A stretch of 64,000 bases of DNA from the NCBI GenBank assembly GCA_030848705.1, contig JAUIZM010000015.1, positions 4,650,001 to 4,714,000 on the forward strand, written 5' to 3'. Both the position numbers and the translations under genes were made by a program. This document shows, one piece after another, positions 34,801-47,703 of this stretch (the stretch's first letter is position 1; the number at the start of each line of letters is the position of its first letter). Source of the stretch: Heracleum sosnowskyi. Its lineage: Eukaryota > Streptophyta > Magnoliopsida > Apiales > Apiaceae. The notes under the pieces were generated by a model. The model was not told the origin of the DNA. It saw only the letters and a list, made by a program, of their open reading frames with translations, and did not search any database.

Positions 34801-36748
34801 GATGACACTTTTAATAGAAGTGATTTTTTTTTTCAAGCTTGAGGGAAATATGATATTATAATAAGGATGGATTGGTGGACACCCAATAGAGCCGGAATTG
34901 ATTATAAAGGAAATAATTAAAGGATAAAGATGAATTTGGAGATTTTGGAATATAGTTCAGATTGAGGAATTATGATACCAGAAATATGAGGCTTGATTAG
35001 CCGTATAGTTGACGCTTAGAAAGGAGACACCAAGTACAAAGGAAATGATAATGATTTTGGGAGGTTGTACAAGGTTTTAATAAAGCTACCCAGTATTTGT
35101 TTGGATGATACGAGAATGAATACCGAGCATTCAAGGTATAGTGTCGCGTCTCCTGGGAACGGAGGAATTAGCAACTCAGTTACAAGAATTGTTGGGCGAG
35201 AATATGATAAGACCCAGTGTGTCACCGGGGAGAGCCCCGGTGTTGTCGTGAGAGAGAAAGATGCTAGCACCAAATTGTGCACCGAACCTCAAAAAGTCGA
35301 GCGAGTCAACATTGAGAATAGGTACCCTCTTATAGATGGTCGTTGGATCGGTTGGAAGGCGTTGTGTATCTCCAAACTTATTTAAGAATTGGACATCACC
35401 AGTTGGGAGTAAATTCAAGGATATACCCAGACTGCGATTCGTATTGGGTATAGACACTCCAAGTTTCCAGTAGGGACATTTTGGATTGACTAATGCCCCC
35501 ACAACTTTCTATGGAATTTAATGAATTGGCTATGCGTTAGCCACGATAGTTTTCACCCCAAGTATATCGAAACGTGGTACATATGAAGAAAAGGTGTGGA
35601 ATCAAAAAGGATCAAACATGATCGACTTTCAGATCTATCAGGTACAAAAATATGTGTACTTATGTGTATATGAAGATTATGATTTGTGATAAAAGAATTA
35701 AAAGTCCTCGAGCCAGACAACATTCCCCGCAAATGAACCCCCCAGGACACTCGCCTTTCTTTCAGAGAGAGGAGAGATGAGGTAATATAGAATGATTAAA
35801 TACAGGAGATAGTTTGGCTGGAACACCGGGGGTTGATAGTAGATAACAATGAGATAGCAAAGCCAAAATAGCGATGGCCGACAAGCTCGTTACTGGATGG
35901 AAAGAGTTACTCGAATCGACTGCTAGAATACTCGAACTAGTTTCAATACGGAGTACCCCGTCGACAAGAGAGTTGACATTTATACAATGGAATTGGGAAA
36001 TAGCTAGAATTAATAGAGGATTATGACAATGAGGTACACTACCATCCAGGGGAGGCCCAGGTGGTGGCCAATACCCTTAGTCAAACTGAGAAAAAGATGG
36101 ATTCCAAATGATCAGGAATTAAAGGATGAGACTTTTCACGGAACCCGTAGTTTGAGATATTATATGCCCCGAGACGGCACCAAACTGTATAAAGGTTCGA
36201 GAGAATGCCATTGATAGGCTAAATGGCATGTTGATAAATGACAAGCAAGTGTATGTTGATGCATTTCTGTGCAAACAAGATAGAAAATATGAGGTTCGAA
36301 GATTGTGAGGTGAAAAAGGTATCCTCGTGGAAGGAATTAACAAGACTGGTAATGAAAGGAAGTGAGCCCGAGGTTCATTGGGCCATCTTAGAATTTAAAC
36401 GTGTCAGGAAGGTGGCCTACGAGCCAGCCTTACCCAAACCTGTAAAATGGTCATAGCATGGTTCGTGTGTCAATAATACGTCAGCATACTATAGATGCCC
36501 GGCATATGATAAGATACGAGCAGCTAGATATATAACTTAGCCTGACGTACGAAGAACAACCTGTGGAAAATCATGGATATAAAAGAGCGAGTGTTAAGAG
36601 ACAAGGTTGTCAAGAGCTAGTGAGAAATTGGAAGAAAATCAAGAAGTGGAAGAATCCACTTGGAAATTAGAAAGTGCAATGGGAAGGAAGTGTCCCCAGC
36701 AATTCCTAAACTGATTCCGAGGACGTAATCCTTTTAAGGAGGGGAGAC
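31813..36748 (+). pseudogene. Decayed gag-pol interior of the Ty3/gypsy element
   Basis: Recognisable islands occur in the normal gypsy order. A gag-like piece lies near 34152-34364 (AAYLLEGEANHWWKSKT, then TWEKSSLLFLEKCF). An RT N-terminal piece lies near 35245-35330 (VVREKDASTKLCTEP, NIENRYPL), and an RT piece near 35480-35510. An RNase H/linker-like stretch occurs near 36020-36110 (HPGEAQVVANTLS). A purine-rich end follows. Stops and frameshifts are everywhere and no catalytic YVDD-type motif is readable. Family: a chromovirus-like gypsy, clade uncertain. Confidence 0.75.
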
Positions 36749-39700
36749 TGTAATAGCCCGAAATTTCGGTAGAATTAAAACTTTTATTGTAAAGCAATGT
36801 ATTGATTGTAACCATAATGTATGTATGAACAAGTATTGCAATGAATACGATTCCAGGGTTTTGTGTATTATATGAATGGTGGAAATGGATTGATAATATA
36901 AGATAGGAATAATCTATCGTCCAGAGATGAGCTAATGAACCCTGAAAGGAGAAACGAGAAGTGCATAGTGTTTCCCATACGTGCATAGTGTTTCCCATAC
37001 GTGCATAGTGTTTTTGGTGGATGAATAGTGAATTTGTAAGTTGGAAAACTTTTCATGCCACCCTATGTGCGGAGCGTGGCATGGATATTTCGAAGTCATA
37101 TCTGTGATCTACGGAGGAAATAAGTGTATGCAGAGACGATCGGAATTCAGAAATTCCTATTTTAATTTTTGGTGCAATATTTGACCGAGCAGTGAATTAT
37201 ATATTATTATATTCAAGAAATGAGATATTAAATTTGAGGAATTAAGGATTGGATGTTTTGTAATTCTATGAAATAAGAATTGAGAATCTAGAACGAAAAT
37301 CCCTGAGATAGTGAATCAAGCATTCTGGAAACCGCTGAAACTTTACAACGAGATTAAGCGTTTAAGCGAACGAATCATGGATTAAGGATATGGTATATTA
37401 AGAGTCCAAGGGAGGGTATATATTATAAGAAGAAAAGTGGATTGAGAATATAATCCTAGAGCAAAGAGAATGCAAAGAATTCGAGAACATTTTCTGAGAA
37501 CAAGAAATAGAAAGGGGATAAACGAGGAATATTGGAGATAATATTGATTTAAAGTATTATACCACATTGGATCAATAAAGTGCAACATATAAGTCGTAGC
37601 ATATTGATTTTATTAAAATGACACAAAAGAAATCAAGTCGGTGAACAAAGGAACAAGCATCATTAGAAGCTAACTAAGTAAGTTAGGAAGCTTCCATCAT
37701 CCTATCTTCTTAAACACACCACTTGGCCACTTGATGATGAGGTAAGGCATGACCTAAGCACTTTAATAAAGTGGCTTTATGAAGATAATATCTTATTAGT
37801 GCAAGTATTGAAACAAAGAAGCACCAATGTGAAACCAAAACAATGTGATAAGCTTCTTTAAGAAGCTTTGCATTTTTAGCAAACTTGAGGGGTTAACTTG
37901 CACTTTGACAAACAAATATCTTCCAAATACTTCACTTTATCAAATCTTATCCAATAAACCAAATCCAAAAAGCTCTCCCCCATTTTTTGATCAAGAAACC
38001 CGAGGGGAAATACAAATGGAAAAGGAGGAAGATGAAATGCTTGTATCTTGAGTTTCCCTTAGCCGTTTCGCGCGTTCTACCAGTCAAATCGAAGCCCTCG
38101 AGAAGCTCTACGCATATAGGGTAACCACTCTCCTCACCTCCTTGATTCCCATACTCGTTTTTAATGTTTTACAATCAGGTGAATAGTAACCATGTTGTGT
38201 TCTTGACTTTGTTTTGATGATTAGTGGATGTTATGATGTTATAAGTTTAGATTCATGGATTAGTTGTTGTTATTATTGTTATTTGAGCCATGAATCATGT
38301 GATGGTTGTAAGGAGGTGTTCTTGAGCTTGTTTAGATGAATATCATGTGTAGAAGTGGTTGATGTGGTGTTGGTTTGATTCACGGTGATGTGAACGTTTT
38401 TGGAAAACGTGTAAACATAGCCGTTATAATGCCCGATTTTACATTACCATGTTTTGTGCATAACTTTCGAACCCCAAACCCTACTGACCTTGTTCACTAC
38501 TGCCATGATATGTTAGATCTTGATTCATAGATTAATTTGGCGAAAGAATCGTAGCATTCGGATTTACGGTTTAGGAGAAATCGCGAAAATCGTAAAAGCG
38601 GTTCGTAAACGTACGTGTGAATTCGTAACTTCAATTGAACCCCTTTAAAATGAGATATTCGGTTGCGAATCTTGATAATTAAATACTAGAGGTCATAATG
38701 AAGATATGAGAGAAGACCTCATGTCAAAAATATTATTTTTGGATTTTATAAAAATGTTCGAATCAAGGTTAAGTGCAAAGGAACCCCTTAGGGGAGCACT
38801 TGATTCTAACTTTGAAAACCACTTGGTAAAACGGGTAAACGAGATCCGATTCTTAAAGCAAATCATCGACTTAAGTATTTGTCGATTAACATGGACTTAT
38901 TATGAGCCTAAAGCGAGCTAGTAATGCCTTGGTTGTGATTTGCTTACGTGTATAAGCATTGGATTATAAATGGATTATCTAGGGGATTAATCGTACGTTT
39001 TTCTTTGACTTTATCTAGATTGTCCGACATTGTCGCGAACCCCTACCACTTCTCAAGCATCAGGCAAGTTTCCTATTTTGATACTTTAAAGTATTAATTA
39101 TAATACTGCTTTTGCCATGCTTATAATTGCATAGTTTTGCGATATATACTTATTGTGTAAGTTTGACTTTCGGCCTATATACGAACTTTGAGATAAAGTA
39201 TATACAAACCGGTGTACCTTGTGGCTCTATAGATAAGAGCATATTTATTATTTCGACTCTAGACCGGGAGTCGGTATTTTGAGATATAGAGATAGTCGTG
39301 GAAACCCGGAGGGATTCCAGCGACAGAGTACTATTCATCTTGAGCATTATTATTAATAATCATTATTATACCTCCAGAAAGTATTTATTACTTGGAAATA
39401 TAATTGGCTATTGGCTTATAAGCTAGATATGGGATATCAGTTATAACCCAGGTTTTATAAGTGCCCTTAGTATCGGGCGTATGATTCTTATTCTTCATCT
39501 ATAGACCGGGAGTCGAGATATTTTGGTATATCTTGAATGTTATTTTCTGATAAAGATAGTGAATAGATATTATTCAATGGTTATATATTAAATGAATATT
39601 ATTTTTGAATATTCATTTAAAGATTATTTATTAAGTTAATGATTATTTATTTAAGGAATATTATTTTCGAATATTCGTTTGAGGATTAATTATTAAGTGA

Positions 39701-41624
39701 ATATTATTTTTGAATATTCACTTAAATACTATTTACTTAATGAATATTATTTCGAATATTCATTTAGCGTTTATTTAATTAATGAATATTATTTTCAAAT
39801 ATTCATTTGAGGACTAATTATTAAGTGAATATTACTTTTGAATATTCACTTAAATACTATTTATTTAATGAATATTATTTTCAAATATTCATTTAAAGGT
39901 TATTTATTTAGTAAATACTTATTTATTTAATAAATATTCTTCGAATATTTATTAAATACTTTTAATTAGTTTTAAAAATGATTTATCTTATTTAAAAATA
40001 TTCTTTGACCTTTAATAATTATAAAGAATATTTCTGAGTCCTATTGATAATTATTTTATCAAGGAAGTGGTTCCCAGATACTATTTTCCATTTAAATCTA
40101 CCTTCTAAAGGGATTTAAATGTTCGCTCAAACTTTCAAAACATAGGGAACCCTACTTGGAAGCTGTTATTTGTATTTGACTCCCCGGTCATTAACTTTCA
40201 AAGAACATCCTTTCTATTCACATCTCAGATGCTTCGAGTCCAAAAGAGATTTGTTACTTCCTCAACACTCGAGGGGTAAGATTGATGGAACAAGTTAATA
40301 TCCATTAACAAGCAATAGCTTGGGAAATATTGGTGAAATTCTCCTTTCCAACCCGACACGGCTTCTTTGTGAAGCCCAGTCAACAAGTACTACACTTGGG
40401 GGAAGGAGAACGAGCTTTACGTTTCAGAGTCATGGATTCTATTCGAACTTGGAGTTGTGTAAGAGGTCGAGTAGCGCCGGCCCATCATTGGCCCACAGTT
40501 GGCCAGGGGAGCTCCAAATGGCGGTAGACAAGTAAATCCGTCGGTCCTTCCTTCTACCGGTAGTAAATTGAAATATTCTTTGTACGACCGCGACTGATCA
40601 TCGATGGTCGGGACATTGGCGCGGAGAATACTCCAGTGATAGTTCATCATCCAATTTGGATATTTTCTGCAACATTATCGAGAGCACCCCGATCAGAAAG
40701 CTACGACTGGGTGACCGATAAGTGTTTGCAGGGTTGAAAAGTGTTTAAAAAGGTTATATTGAATCACCTTGTCACTTCATCTTTTATTATATGACTCTGT
40801 GGTTACCTTACATAACAGGGGTTATGGTAAGGGGTTGTTTATATTGAATCACCTTATAACTTCCTCTTTTAAGTTATAGGTTGATACTCTGCTTATACTT
40901 ATATAGCAGATATTTCTTTTCTACAAAAAGGTTATATTTGTTTACTCTGAAACCTCATCCTTTTATAATGTACTAGAACTCGGTTCAGAAGTACAATAAA
41001 AGTTTGCAGAGATATTTTGAAACAATATTGGAGTACTACAATAGTACTATTTTTGGAATATATTCCGATGAGGAAATACTTTCGGTAAAGAGATATTTTG
41101 ACATATATTGTCTTATACCCGCTTTATTCTGGGTTAAGCCATAGGCAGAGTTATGCCATGCTTTCATTACCTTGCTGAGCTATTTGCTCACTCTTGCTAT
41201 TGTTTTATATATATTATAGAGCAGCGGAGCAGGATGTCAAGGGCACCAGTGATCCCGGAGATAGTAAGAATCAGTTGGATCAGGATGCAGCTTGTTGGAT
41301 TCATATCATGAGTAGATAGGAATGGTATGAGTAGAGTGTAGACATCAGCAGTCTGAGTTGTAAATGTACCATTACTTAGAAATTGTATCAACAATAGATT
41401 CAAAAGATAGTTGGGTATTGTAATAAAAGATATTATTCCGCAGTTGTTTTATGGTGTCGTTTCTGAGACTCTAACCTGTGTGTGTGTGTGTGTGTGTGTG
41501 TGAGATATATATTGTGGGGTCATAAACAGTTGAATTGTGTACATTGTGAGTAATACAGGTAAGGCAAGGATTAAATGGATCGTGACTACTCTAAATCCCA
41601 GACCCCGGATTTGGGGCTGTTACA
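36749..41624 (+). repeat. 3' LTR of the Ty3/gypsy element (4876 bp)
   Basis: Near-identical copy of 26939-31812 at an offset of 9810 bp. I noticed substitutions at 27514/37324 (T/C) and 28774/38584 (T/C), and one additional TG unit near 41480. The hairpin array recurs at 39588-39956. Confidence 0.95.
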
Positions 41625-43710
41625 ATTTTCTCTAACATTTCAAAGAAGGATAGTGAAAAAGGATCTGGAGAGATATCAAACATGCATTATCCACATAATG
41701 TTAAGGTATTACTCACATCTCATCTTCCTACTCTTTATCCTGCTTCTTATTTTTTTGGTGAAGTGATTCAGGAACCTCAATTGGAGGAGGACCACCCTGT
41801 GTCTACCCAAGTAACCCAACACCTGATAGTCTCTGAAACAAATCTAAAACCAATTTTTGATCCACAATCTATTGTTTCAAAGAAACCAACCTCTGTTGTT
41901 TCTCAAAAGACATCAGTTGTAAAGAAGAGAAGATTTGTAGTATATTCTAGTAGTTCAAGTAGTGAAGGTGAGGATAATATAACTCTTGCTGGGAGAGAAA
42001 CATTGAAGGCTGCAATTCAACTCTCTAAACTAGGACAAAGAGATCAAGATCCAAACCTTAGCCAGGTTGCAGTCTCACAAAAGGTTGTAGTTCTTAAAAA
42101 GGGAAAATATTTACTGGATATAGTCTCTCAAAAGACTTTGTCTATTGAAAAAGGATCTCAACCCAAGATCACTACTGTGTCTACACCTCTTGAGTCTACT
42201 CAAGATAAATCTCTTGATCACGATACTAGGAGAACAAGGAGAAAGATTCATTTTTCACCTACACACACAGAGTCTAGTCTAACTAATCCTTTGCATGTAT
42301 CACATCAGAAAGATACATTTCAGTCTACAAACAAGGGTTTAGACATTGAATTTGCTTGGGAAAACACTTTATCGTACAGAGTGGCCATGCAAGTGATTTC
42401 TATCAAAGTTAAGATCTCAAGGCCAATCTTTGATTTTCTCGTTGAAAATGTTCCAAAGATTTCAAGATCTGAAGAATATGCATTTCTGAATCAAAGACTT
42501 GATCTCTTGAAGATGCACTTCTATTTATCAATCAGGAGACGTTTGAAGAAGAAGTTTGGACTTACTAAGCATGATGCACTTCAATCACTTCACACATATC
42601 TATTTCATAAGGATTTCATTGTTGAAGATGCTCAAGCTTTAGGTGAACAAAAGGATGTAGTAGATAGTGGGAAGCAGTCAACAGAAGATACTATTGCACC
42701 AATGGTGAATAGTAATAAAGATCATATCATAGTCACTGTAACACAAGAACCATCTAGTTAGAGGAAGGATGACTCAAGAACTGTGATAGCTGATTCTGCA
42801 AGGTCTTCTGTGATGACTGATATTGCAAGTGAGAAACCCAATGATAATGTTGAAATGACTTTGTTTGATTTTCATGAAGATTCAACAAATATTGTTCATT
42901 CAGAGTCTATTCACATTGAGGGTGTGTCTCAGCAAACAACACTTAAATACGGTGACACACAAGTGTTGGTGCCTCATGAAGTCTTACTGAAGTCATCAAT
43001 ATCTAGTGTAGACCCTGAAAGTGGTATACTGGAGCCTACAGTTTCTGAAAAGAAAGTAGATGCTTGTGAGGGTTCAGAAACTTTAGCAGCTCACTCCATG
43101 AAGAAAACCTCAAGCCCCATGTCAAATGAGGATCCCTCTCTTCATGTGAGTTCAGGTATAAAAACTTCTTCTAACCTCTATTTTTCTGTAGGTCATAAGA
43201 GCACTTATCCAAATTTGAGCGGAACAGTTGAAAAGATGGACACAGATCCACAAACTAAGAGGCTGGCTCCTGACCAGGAAAAAGGTGAGGTAGAAAGAGT
43301 GTTGACTTTAGAAAGTCAAAGTGAGAATGAGAACATGGATGATCAACTCCATGCTGAGGGAGAGAAAATTACCATCATTTAATTTCTGGGATCAGGTTTT
43401 TCCTGAATCTTGGTCTAATAAACTTGGTATGGATGTTGGTACTTACTCTTTTATCAAGATGTATGAGAGACAGGACTTAGCCAAGCACAATGCAAAGCTA
43501 GAAGTTAAAGCTCAACAACAAAAGGAGAGGCTTGCAACTATTATCATGTACCAGACGGGGTGAAAGCTAAGACAATCACTTTCTCAACATGTACCAGATA
43601 ATGTTCCTAATGATCCTAGGATTCCTGTGTATGTGCTTCCAATTTCTACTAGAATTGAGACATCTACGGTACCTGATCACTCTGTGGAGGAGTCAGAATC
43701 TAAGGCTTAG
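41625..43710 (+). pseudogene. Post-pol (envelope-position) ORF, 3' part
   Basis: This continues the Sirevirus ORF cut by the gypsy element; the reading phase is regained once the insert and one ATTTT are removed. A long open stretch (41682-42761) is Ser/Thr/Gln-rich with KKRRFVVYSSSSSSEGEDN, then a more folded part (FDFLVENVPKISRSEEYAF, LHTYLFHKDFIVEDAQ). An in-frame TAG is at 42759-42761, then the frame is open to 43382, where a frameshift leads to the tail (YERQDLAKHNAKLEVKAQQ) and a stop at 43708-43710. No membrane segment or glycosylation-rich ectodomain was recognised; the product looks soluble and partly disordered. Confidence 0.65.
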
Positions 43711-43842
43711 ATAATAAGATAAATTATTCATTTCATACTGATATTTTCACATAATTTTTTAGGCAGACACCCATTGTATATATTATAAAAATACTAAGCA
43801 TATAAAATAATAAAAGATTTTTTTAGGTCGACACCCGTTATA
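43711..43842. other. Truncated 3' end of the Sirevirus and Helitron target flank
   Basis: AT-rich. A short direct repeat TTTTTTAGG-nnGACACCC occurs near 43758 and 43820. No polypurine tract or LTR start matching 18299 was seen, so the Sirevirus 3' LTR is absent. Confidence 0.55.
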
Positions 43843-44804
43843 TCTATACTATATATACTATATTATAAAATCCGAAACATTGAAAGTTTTGGTACGGTAC
43901 GGTACTTACCTTATATAATTGCTTTACTTTATTACCCTTAATTATTTTACTTAATTATAAAAAAAACACAATCTTTTCTCAAAATATTACAATTACCTTT
44001 TTCAGTTATTACCTTTTCGAACTTTTCTAACTAATTGTTTTTTCAAAAATATGGTTGTTCTAATTAATAAAATAAACTAATAATATTATAATTACTAATA
44101 AGTAACTAATTACCTTTTACAACTACAAGGTAATATATTTTATATATTTTTTAACTGAAATATCTCATTTTCTCCTAAATAATTACTAACCAATTACTTT
44201 TTTCAACGATTAGCTTTTCTAACTAAAATATATTCTTTCCAAAAATATGGTTGTTATAATTAATGAAATAAACTAATAATATTATAATTACTAATAACTA
44301 ACTGATTATCCAACTAAAATATAATATCTTTTCTATATTTTCTAACTAAATAAACTAACCAATTAACTTTTTCAGCTATTACCTTTTATAACTTTTCTAA
44401 TTAAAATATATTCTTTTAAAAAATAAGATCGTTCTAATCAATAAAATAAACTAATAATATTATCATTATTAATAACTAACTAATTACCTTTTACAGCTAA
44501 AAGTTAATATCTTTTCTATATTTTTTAACTAAAATATCTCATTTTCTCCTAAATAATAATTAATCAATTACCATTTTCAGCGATTAGCTTTTCTAACTTT
44601 TCTAACTAAAATCTATTCTTTCCAAAAATATGTTCGTTTTAATTTATGAAATAAATTAATAATAGAGAATTTACTAAAAATACCGAATTTTCTAATTTAC
44701 TTTGCAAATATACTATCTTCTTAGATTCCTTGCATATATACGGGGGTTTAACATTATTATTGCAAAAATACGGGGTTTCTTTCATTTTCTTTTATCACCA
44801 TCAT

Positions 44805-45092
44805 CATCTCTTCAATATCTCCCTCTTTGTCTTCTGGGTTCGATCTTCCACCTCTCTGATGACCTTCCCGACTTCATCTTTGCCATCTCACCGTCGGGCG
44901 GCATCTTCTCAGGCGATGAGCATATTGATCTGATAATGGGATCGCATATCGATAATCAGATCTGATAATCAAGAACCGACACACTTTAATTTAGGTTGCT
45001 TTTGTGATATAGGGTAGGAAGAAGAAGATGACGATGATGATAATGATAATGAAGATTACGATAATGAAGATGGGGATGAGGTAGTTGATTAA
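44805..45092 (+). pseudogene. Possible captured gene fragment in the Mutator-like element
   Basis: A GC-richer block (TTCGATCTTCCACCTC to CTCAGGCGATGAGC) is followed by a GAAGATGACGATGATGAT run that would encode an Asp/Glu/Asn-rich tail ending in a stop near 45090. Composition differs sharply from the AT-rich flanks. The frame is open from 44702 to 44965. I recognise no domain, so this is only a candidate for transduplicated host sequence. Confidence 0.35.
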
Positions 45093-45240
45093 AAGTGTCA
45101 GCGGTTAGTTGATAATGAAATACAAGAGATATGAGATTGGAAGGAGTTGCTATTAGTTACCGGCCCCGCAGGGAGAGAGGGTGAAAGATTATCTGGTTGC
45201 TTTTAATTGATTATTTGGTTGCTTTGATTTGGGTTGCAAG

Positions 45241-47703
45241 TGCAACATCCTTGTCCTGGCATGCATAGTTTATTTTAATAAACAGAATTGTTTATTACTA
45301 ATACGACTCATAGAACTTAAACTTCGTTAGAGTATTATTAAAGTACGTTAAAGATTGAGTATATGTGTATCCGGTTAGTTTTCGAAAATTCTTGTTTTTC
45401 AGATTTCAGAGTAAATGAATAGTACTTTTGGTAGAATATTAATTTTTGAGAATATGATAGGTCATATTATATGAGTAACTTTATTCTTCTACGACATTTG
45501 AGGATTAGACTCCTAAGTATCTACCAAGGAAGTTAGAACGTTTATTAGTAAGTAGTGAAACTTCTAGGAATTTTATAAAATCAAACGTAAGTCAGAAAAA
45601 TGCAAATGAATAGATATGGACGTGAATAGAATTAGGAAAATATGAGAAATATTTATTGAGGAACCTATTTTGAAGAGCTAATAAGTGAGGAGCAGCTTGC
45701 TAAGTAAGCCTTGAATACTTGTAAAAAGAAAAAGGAAAAGAAGTAGAAAAATTAAAAATGTATTAAGTAAGCTATTGACTTAGTCAATAGACTTGCTCCC
45801 CACTCTTAGCAAATAAATAAAAGATAAATTAAAATGTAAATTAGCTAGTGTAATGAAGAAGCTAGCAAGGATACTACTTTTTCTTATCCATTTTCTAAAG
45901 GGGTCAAATGTCTTATTCCATGGAAGAAGCTAGGGGAACAAATTTAGTTGCTTGCTTTTACATGCTTGGAAAAATCTATAATAATTATATATGATATATC
46001 AAACACCTACCAACACAAATACAAGCTTGGATTAAGAAAAGGAGGCCAAAAAGGAGTTTAAAGCTAGGGTTCAAGGAGGAAAAATCAATGATTTCAAGTT
46101 AACTAGCAAGGGGTATACAACTAATCTTTATCTTGTTATTTATGTAATTTTCAGAATTATTACTTGTTGTTTTAATTAGATAAAATCAGTGGGTAATTGA
46201 GATGCTTGATTTTTGTTGATTATGAGGAGGAATTGATTTGATTAGAGGGTATTAAGGTTGGTTAAAAAGAGGCTTGCGAGAGGTAGTTTCTACCCCGCCT
46301 CTGCCCTATTTGTGCAGTTATTTCAAATCAGAATAAGGTCTGTTTTGGCTATGGTTTGTAAATGAAAGTTGTAGTACTCGAAGTCTAGTTTGCGTGGCTA
46401 CAAACAGTGCGCAAATCCGATTAATTAGCTAGGAGTTATGGTCATTTTAGTATAAGGTATCCAAGACCTACGGGATTTATAAAACAATGAGTTTGAAAAA
46501 ATGTTTCACCTAGTTAAACTCTTTAATTTAAACTGAACATTTTATGTAAGGTCTATAAATGCTTAAGGAATAATACTGGAAAGATTGGTGATTTATAGAC
46601 CATTTTTGGATTTATTAAAAATGTTAGAGTGAATGGTGCGCATTAAAAGATGATTTCCAGTTTTCCTGAAACTGGCCTGTTTTGGAAGATATGTTCGGCT
46701 GCTACATGGCCATATCTAGGCAGTGGGTTTGCTGGGTCTATAACCTAATTTGAGTCTAGTTTACACCCTCGGAAGTTTCGAGAGGTTTCGTTTAGCGAGT
46801 GAGGAGTTATGGTCATCTTAGTGCAGTAAGCGCATAAAGTGCGAACTGTTTAAACATCGAACTTTGGGGTATTGTTTCACCTAGCTAACAACCTTACTTT
46901 GAATTGAAATTGAGAGGGTTGATAGAACAATGAGTATAGAAGATCTCATAGGTGGTTTCATGTCAAAATAATAATCCTACGATTTATAGTGAATTTTAGA
47001 GTGTGGCTGTGTCGGTAATGAAATGCCCTGTTTTGGACCTTGTCGTGGCAGATTTTATACCAACTTTGAGAGAGCATTTGACCTAGCTATACTTATCGGT
47101 TTAAGCTGAAATTTGGAGGATAGCAAGATCTTATATTAGACACTGAAATGGAAAAGAGTTCGTGTGAAAATATTAAGTTTTGGAATTATGAAAAATATCG
47201 GAACATAGGGGTTTAATAAGAATTTTCTAAGGAAGGAAATCAAGGAACCATTTTGGGATAAGATTTTGGACGAGTTAGGAGACTTGTTTGGGAAAAATTA
47301 AAGAACGGAAGTTGTAGATATATGTGAGAGCTATGTCCATACCCAGTATGGTAATTATTGGACATGTAATAGGATTATAAGTAAATAAGCCGTAGAGAGA
47401 AAGATTAACATAATTCCTTAATAATCTTAACTTAAAGGATAATATATATAAAAAGGGAAAGTTTATGTATCTTAGTGGCTAACTATAGTTGCATGGATAT
47501 AGGTTCTCAGAAGGGAGTTCATTTTAATAACAAGGGTTAGCGCACGTTAGAAAAGGAAGCAAGCTAAGGTAAACATTAATCTATGTTTACGTGAAAAGAA
47601 AATTTTAATTGATTATGTGCTCTATGTGAAAGGTGATATTTGCTATGTGCATGAATTATCTGAAGTATGATCGTATGTGTTACATGAGAAATGCTAAATA
47701 CAA
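45241..47703 (+). repeat. 5' LTR of the older gypsy element, 3' truncated
   Basis: Matches 58890-61342 with scattered differences and stops matching abruptly after GAAATGCTAAATACA. The last roughly 840 bp of the LTR and the primer-binding site are missing. Confidence 0.88.

Larger units (their letters stand above)
26939..41624 (+). mobile_element. Ty3/gypsy retrotransposon, 14.7 kb, inserted in the Sirevirus
   Basis: Flanked by the perfect 5-bp duplication ATTTT (26934-26938 and 41625-41629). LTRs 26939-31812 and 36749-41624 start TGTAATAGCC and end GGCTGTTACA. A PBS-like TGGTATCAGAG is at 31817-31827 and a purine tract AAGGAGGGGAGAC at 36736-36748. The interior (31813-36748) has only decayed gag and pol. 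The LTRs differ by very few substitutions plus one TG unit, so insertion was recent. Confidence 0.93.
18299..43760 (+). mobile_element. Sirevirus-type Ty1/copia retrotransposon, degenerate, 3' LTR missing
   Basis: In order: 5' LTR 18299-18986, PBS, gag with a CCHC knuckle, protease, integrase, partial RT, RNase H, an antisense ORF, and a long ORF after pol (26191-26938 plus 41625-43710). The Ty1/copia order (integrase before RT) and an extra 3' ORF identify a Sirevirus. It is split by a hAT MITE and a Ty3/gypsy element. The right end fades near 43760 with no 3' LTR, so the element is truncated or rearranged. Confidence 0.85.
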
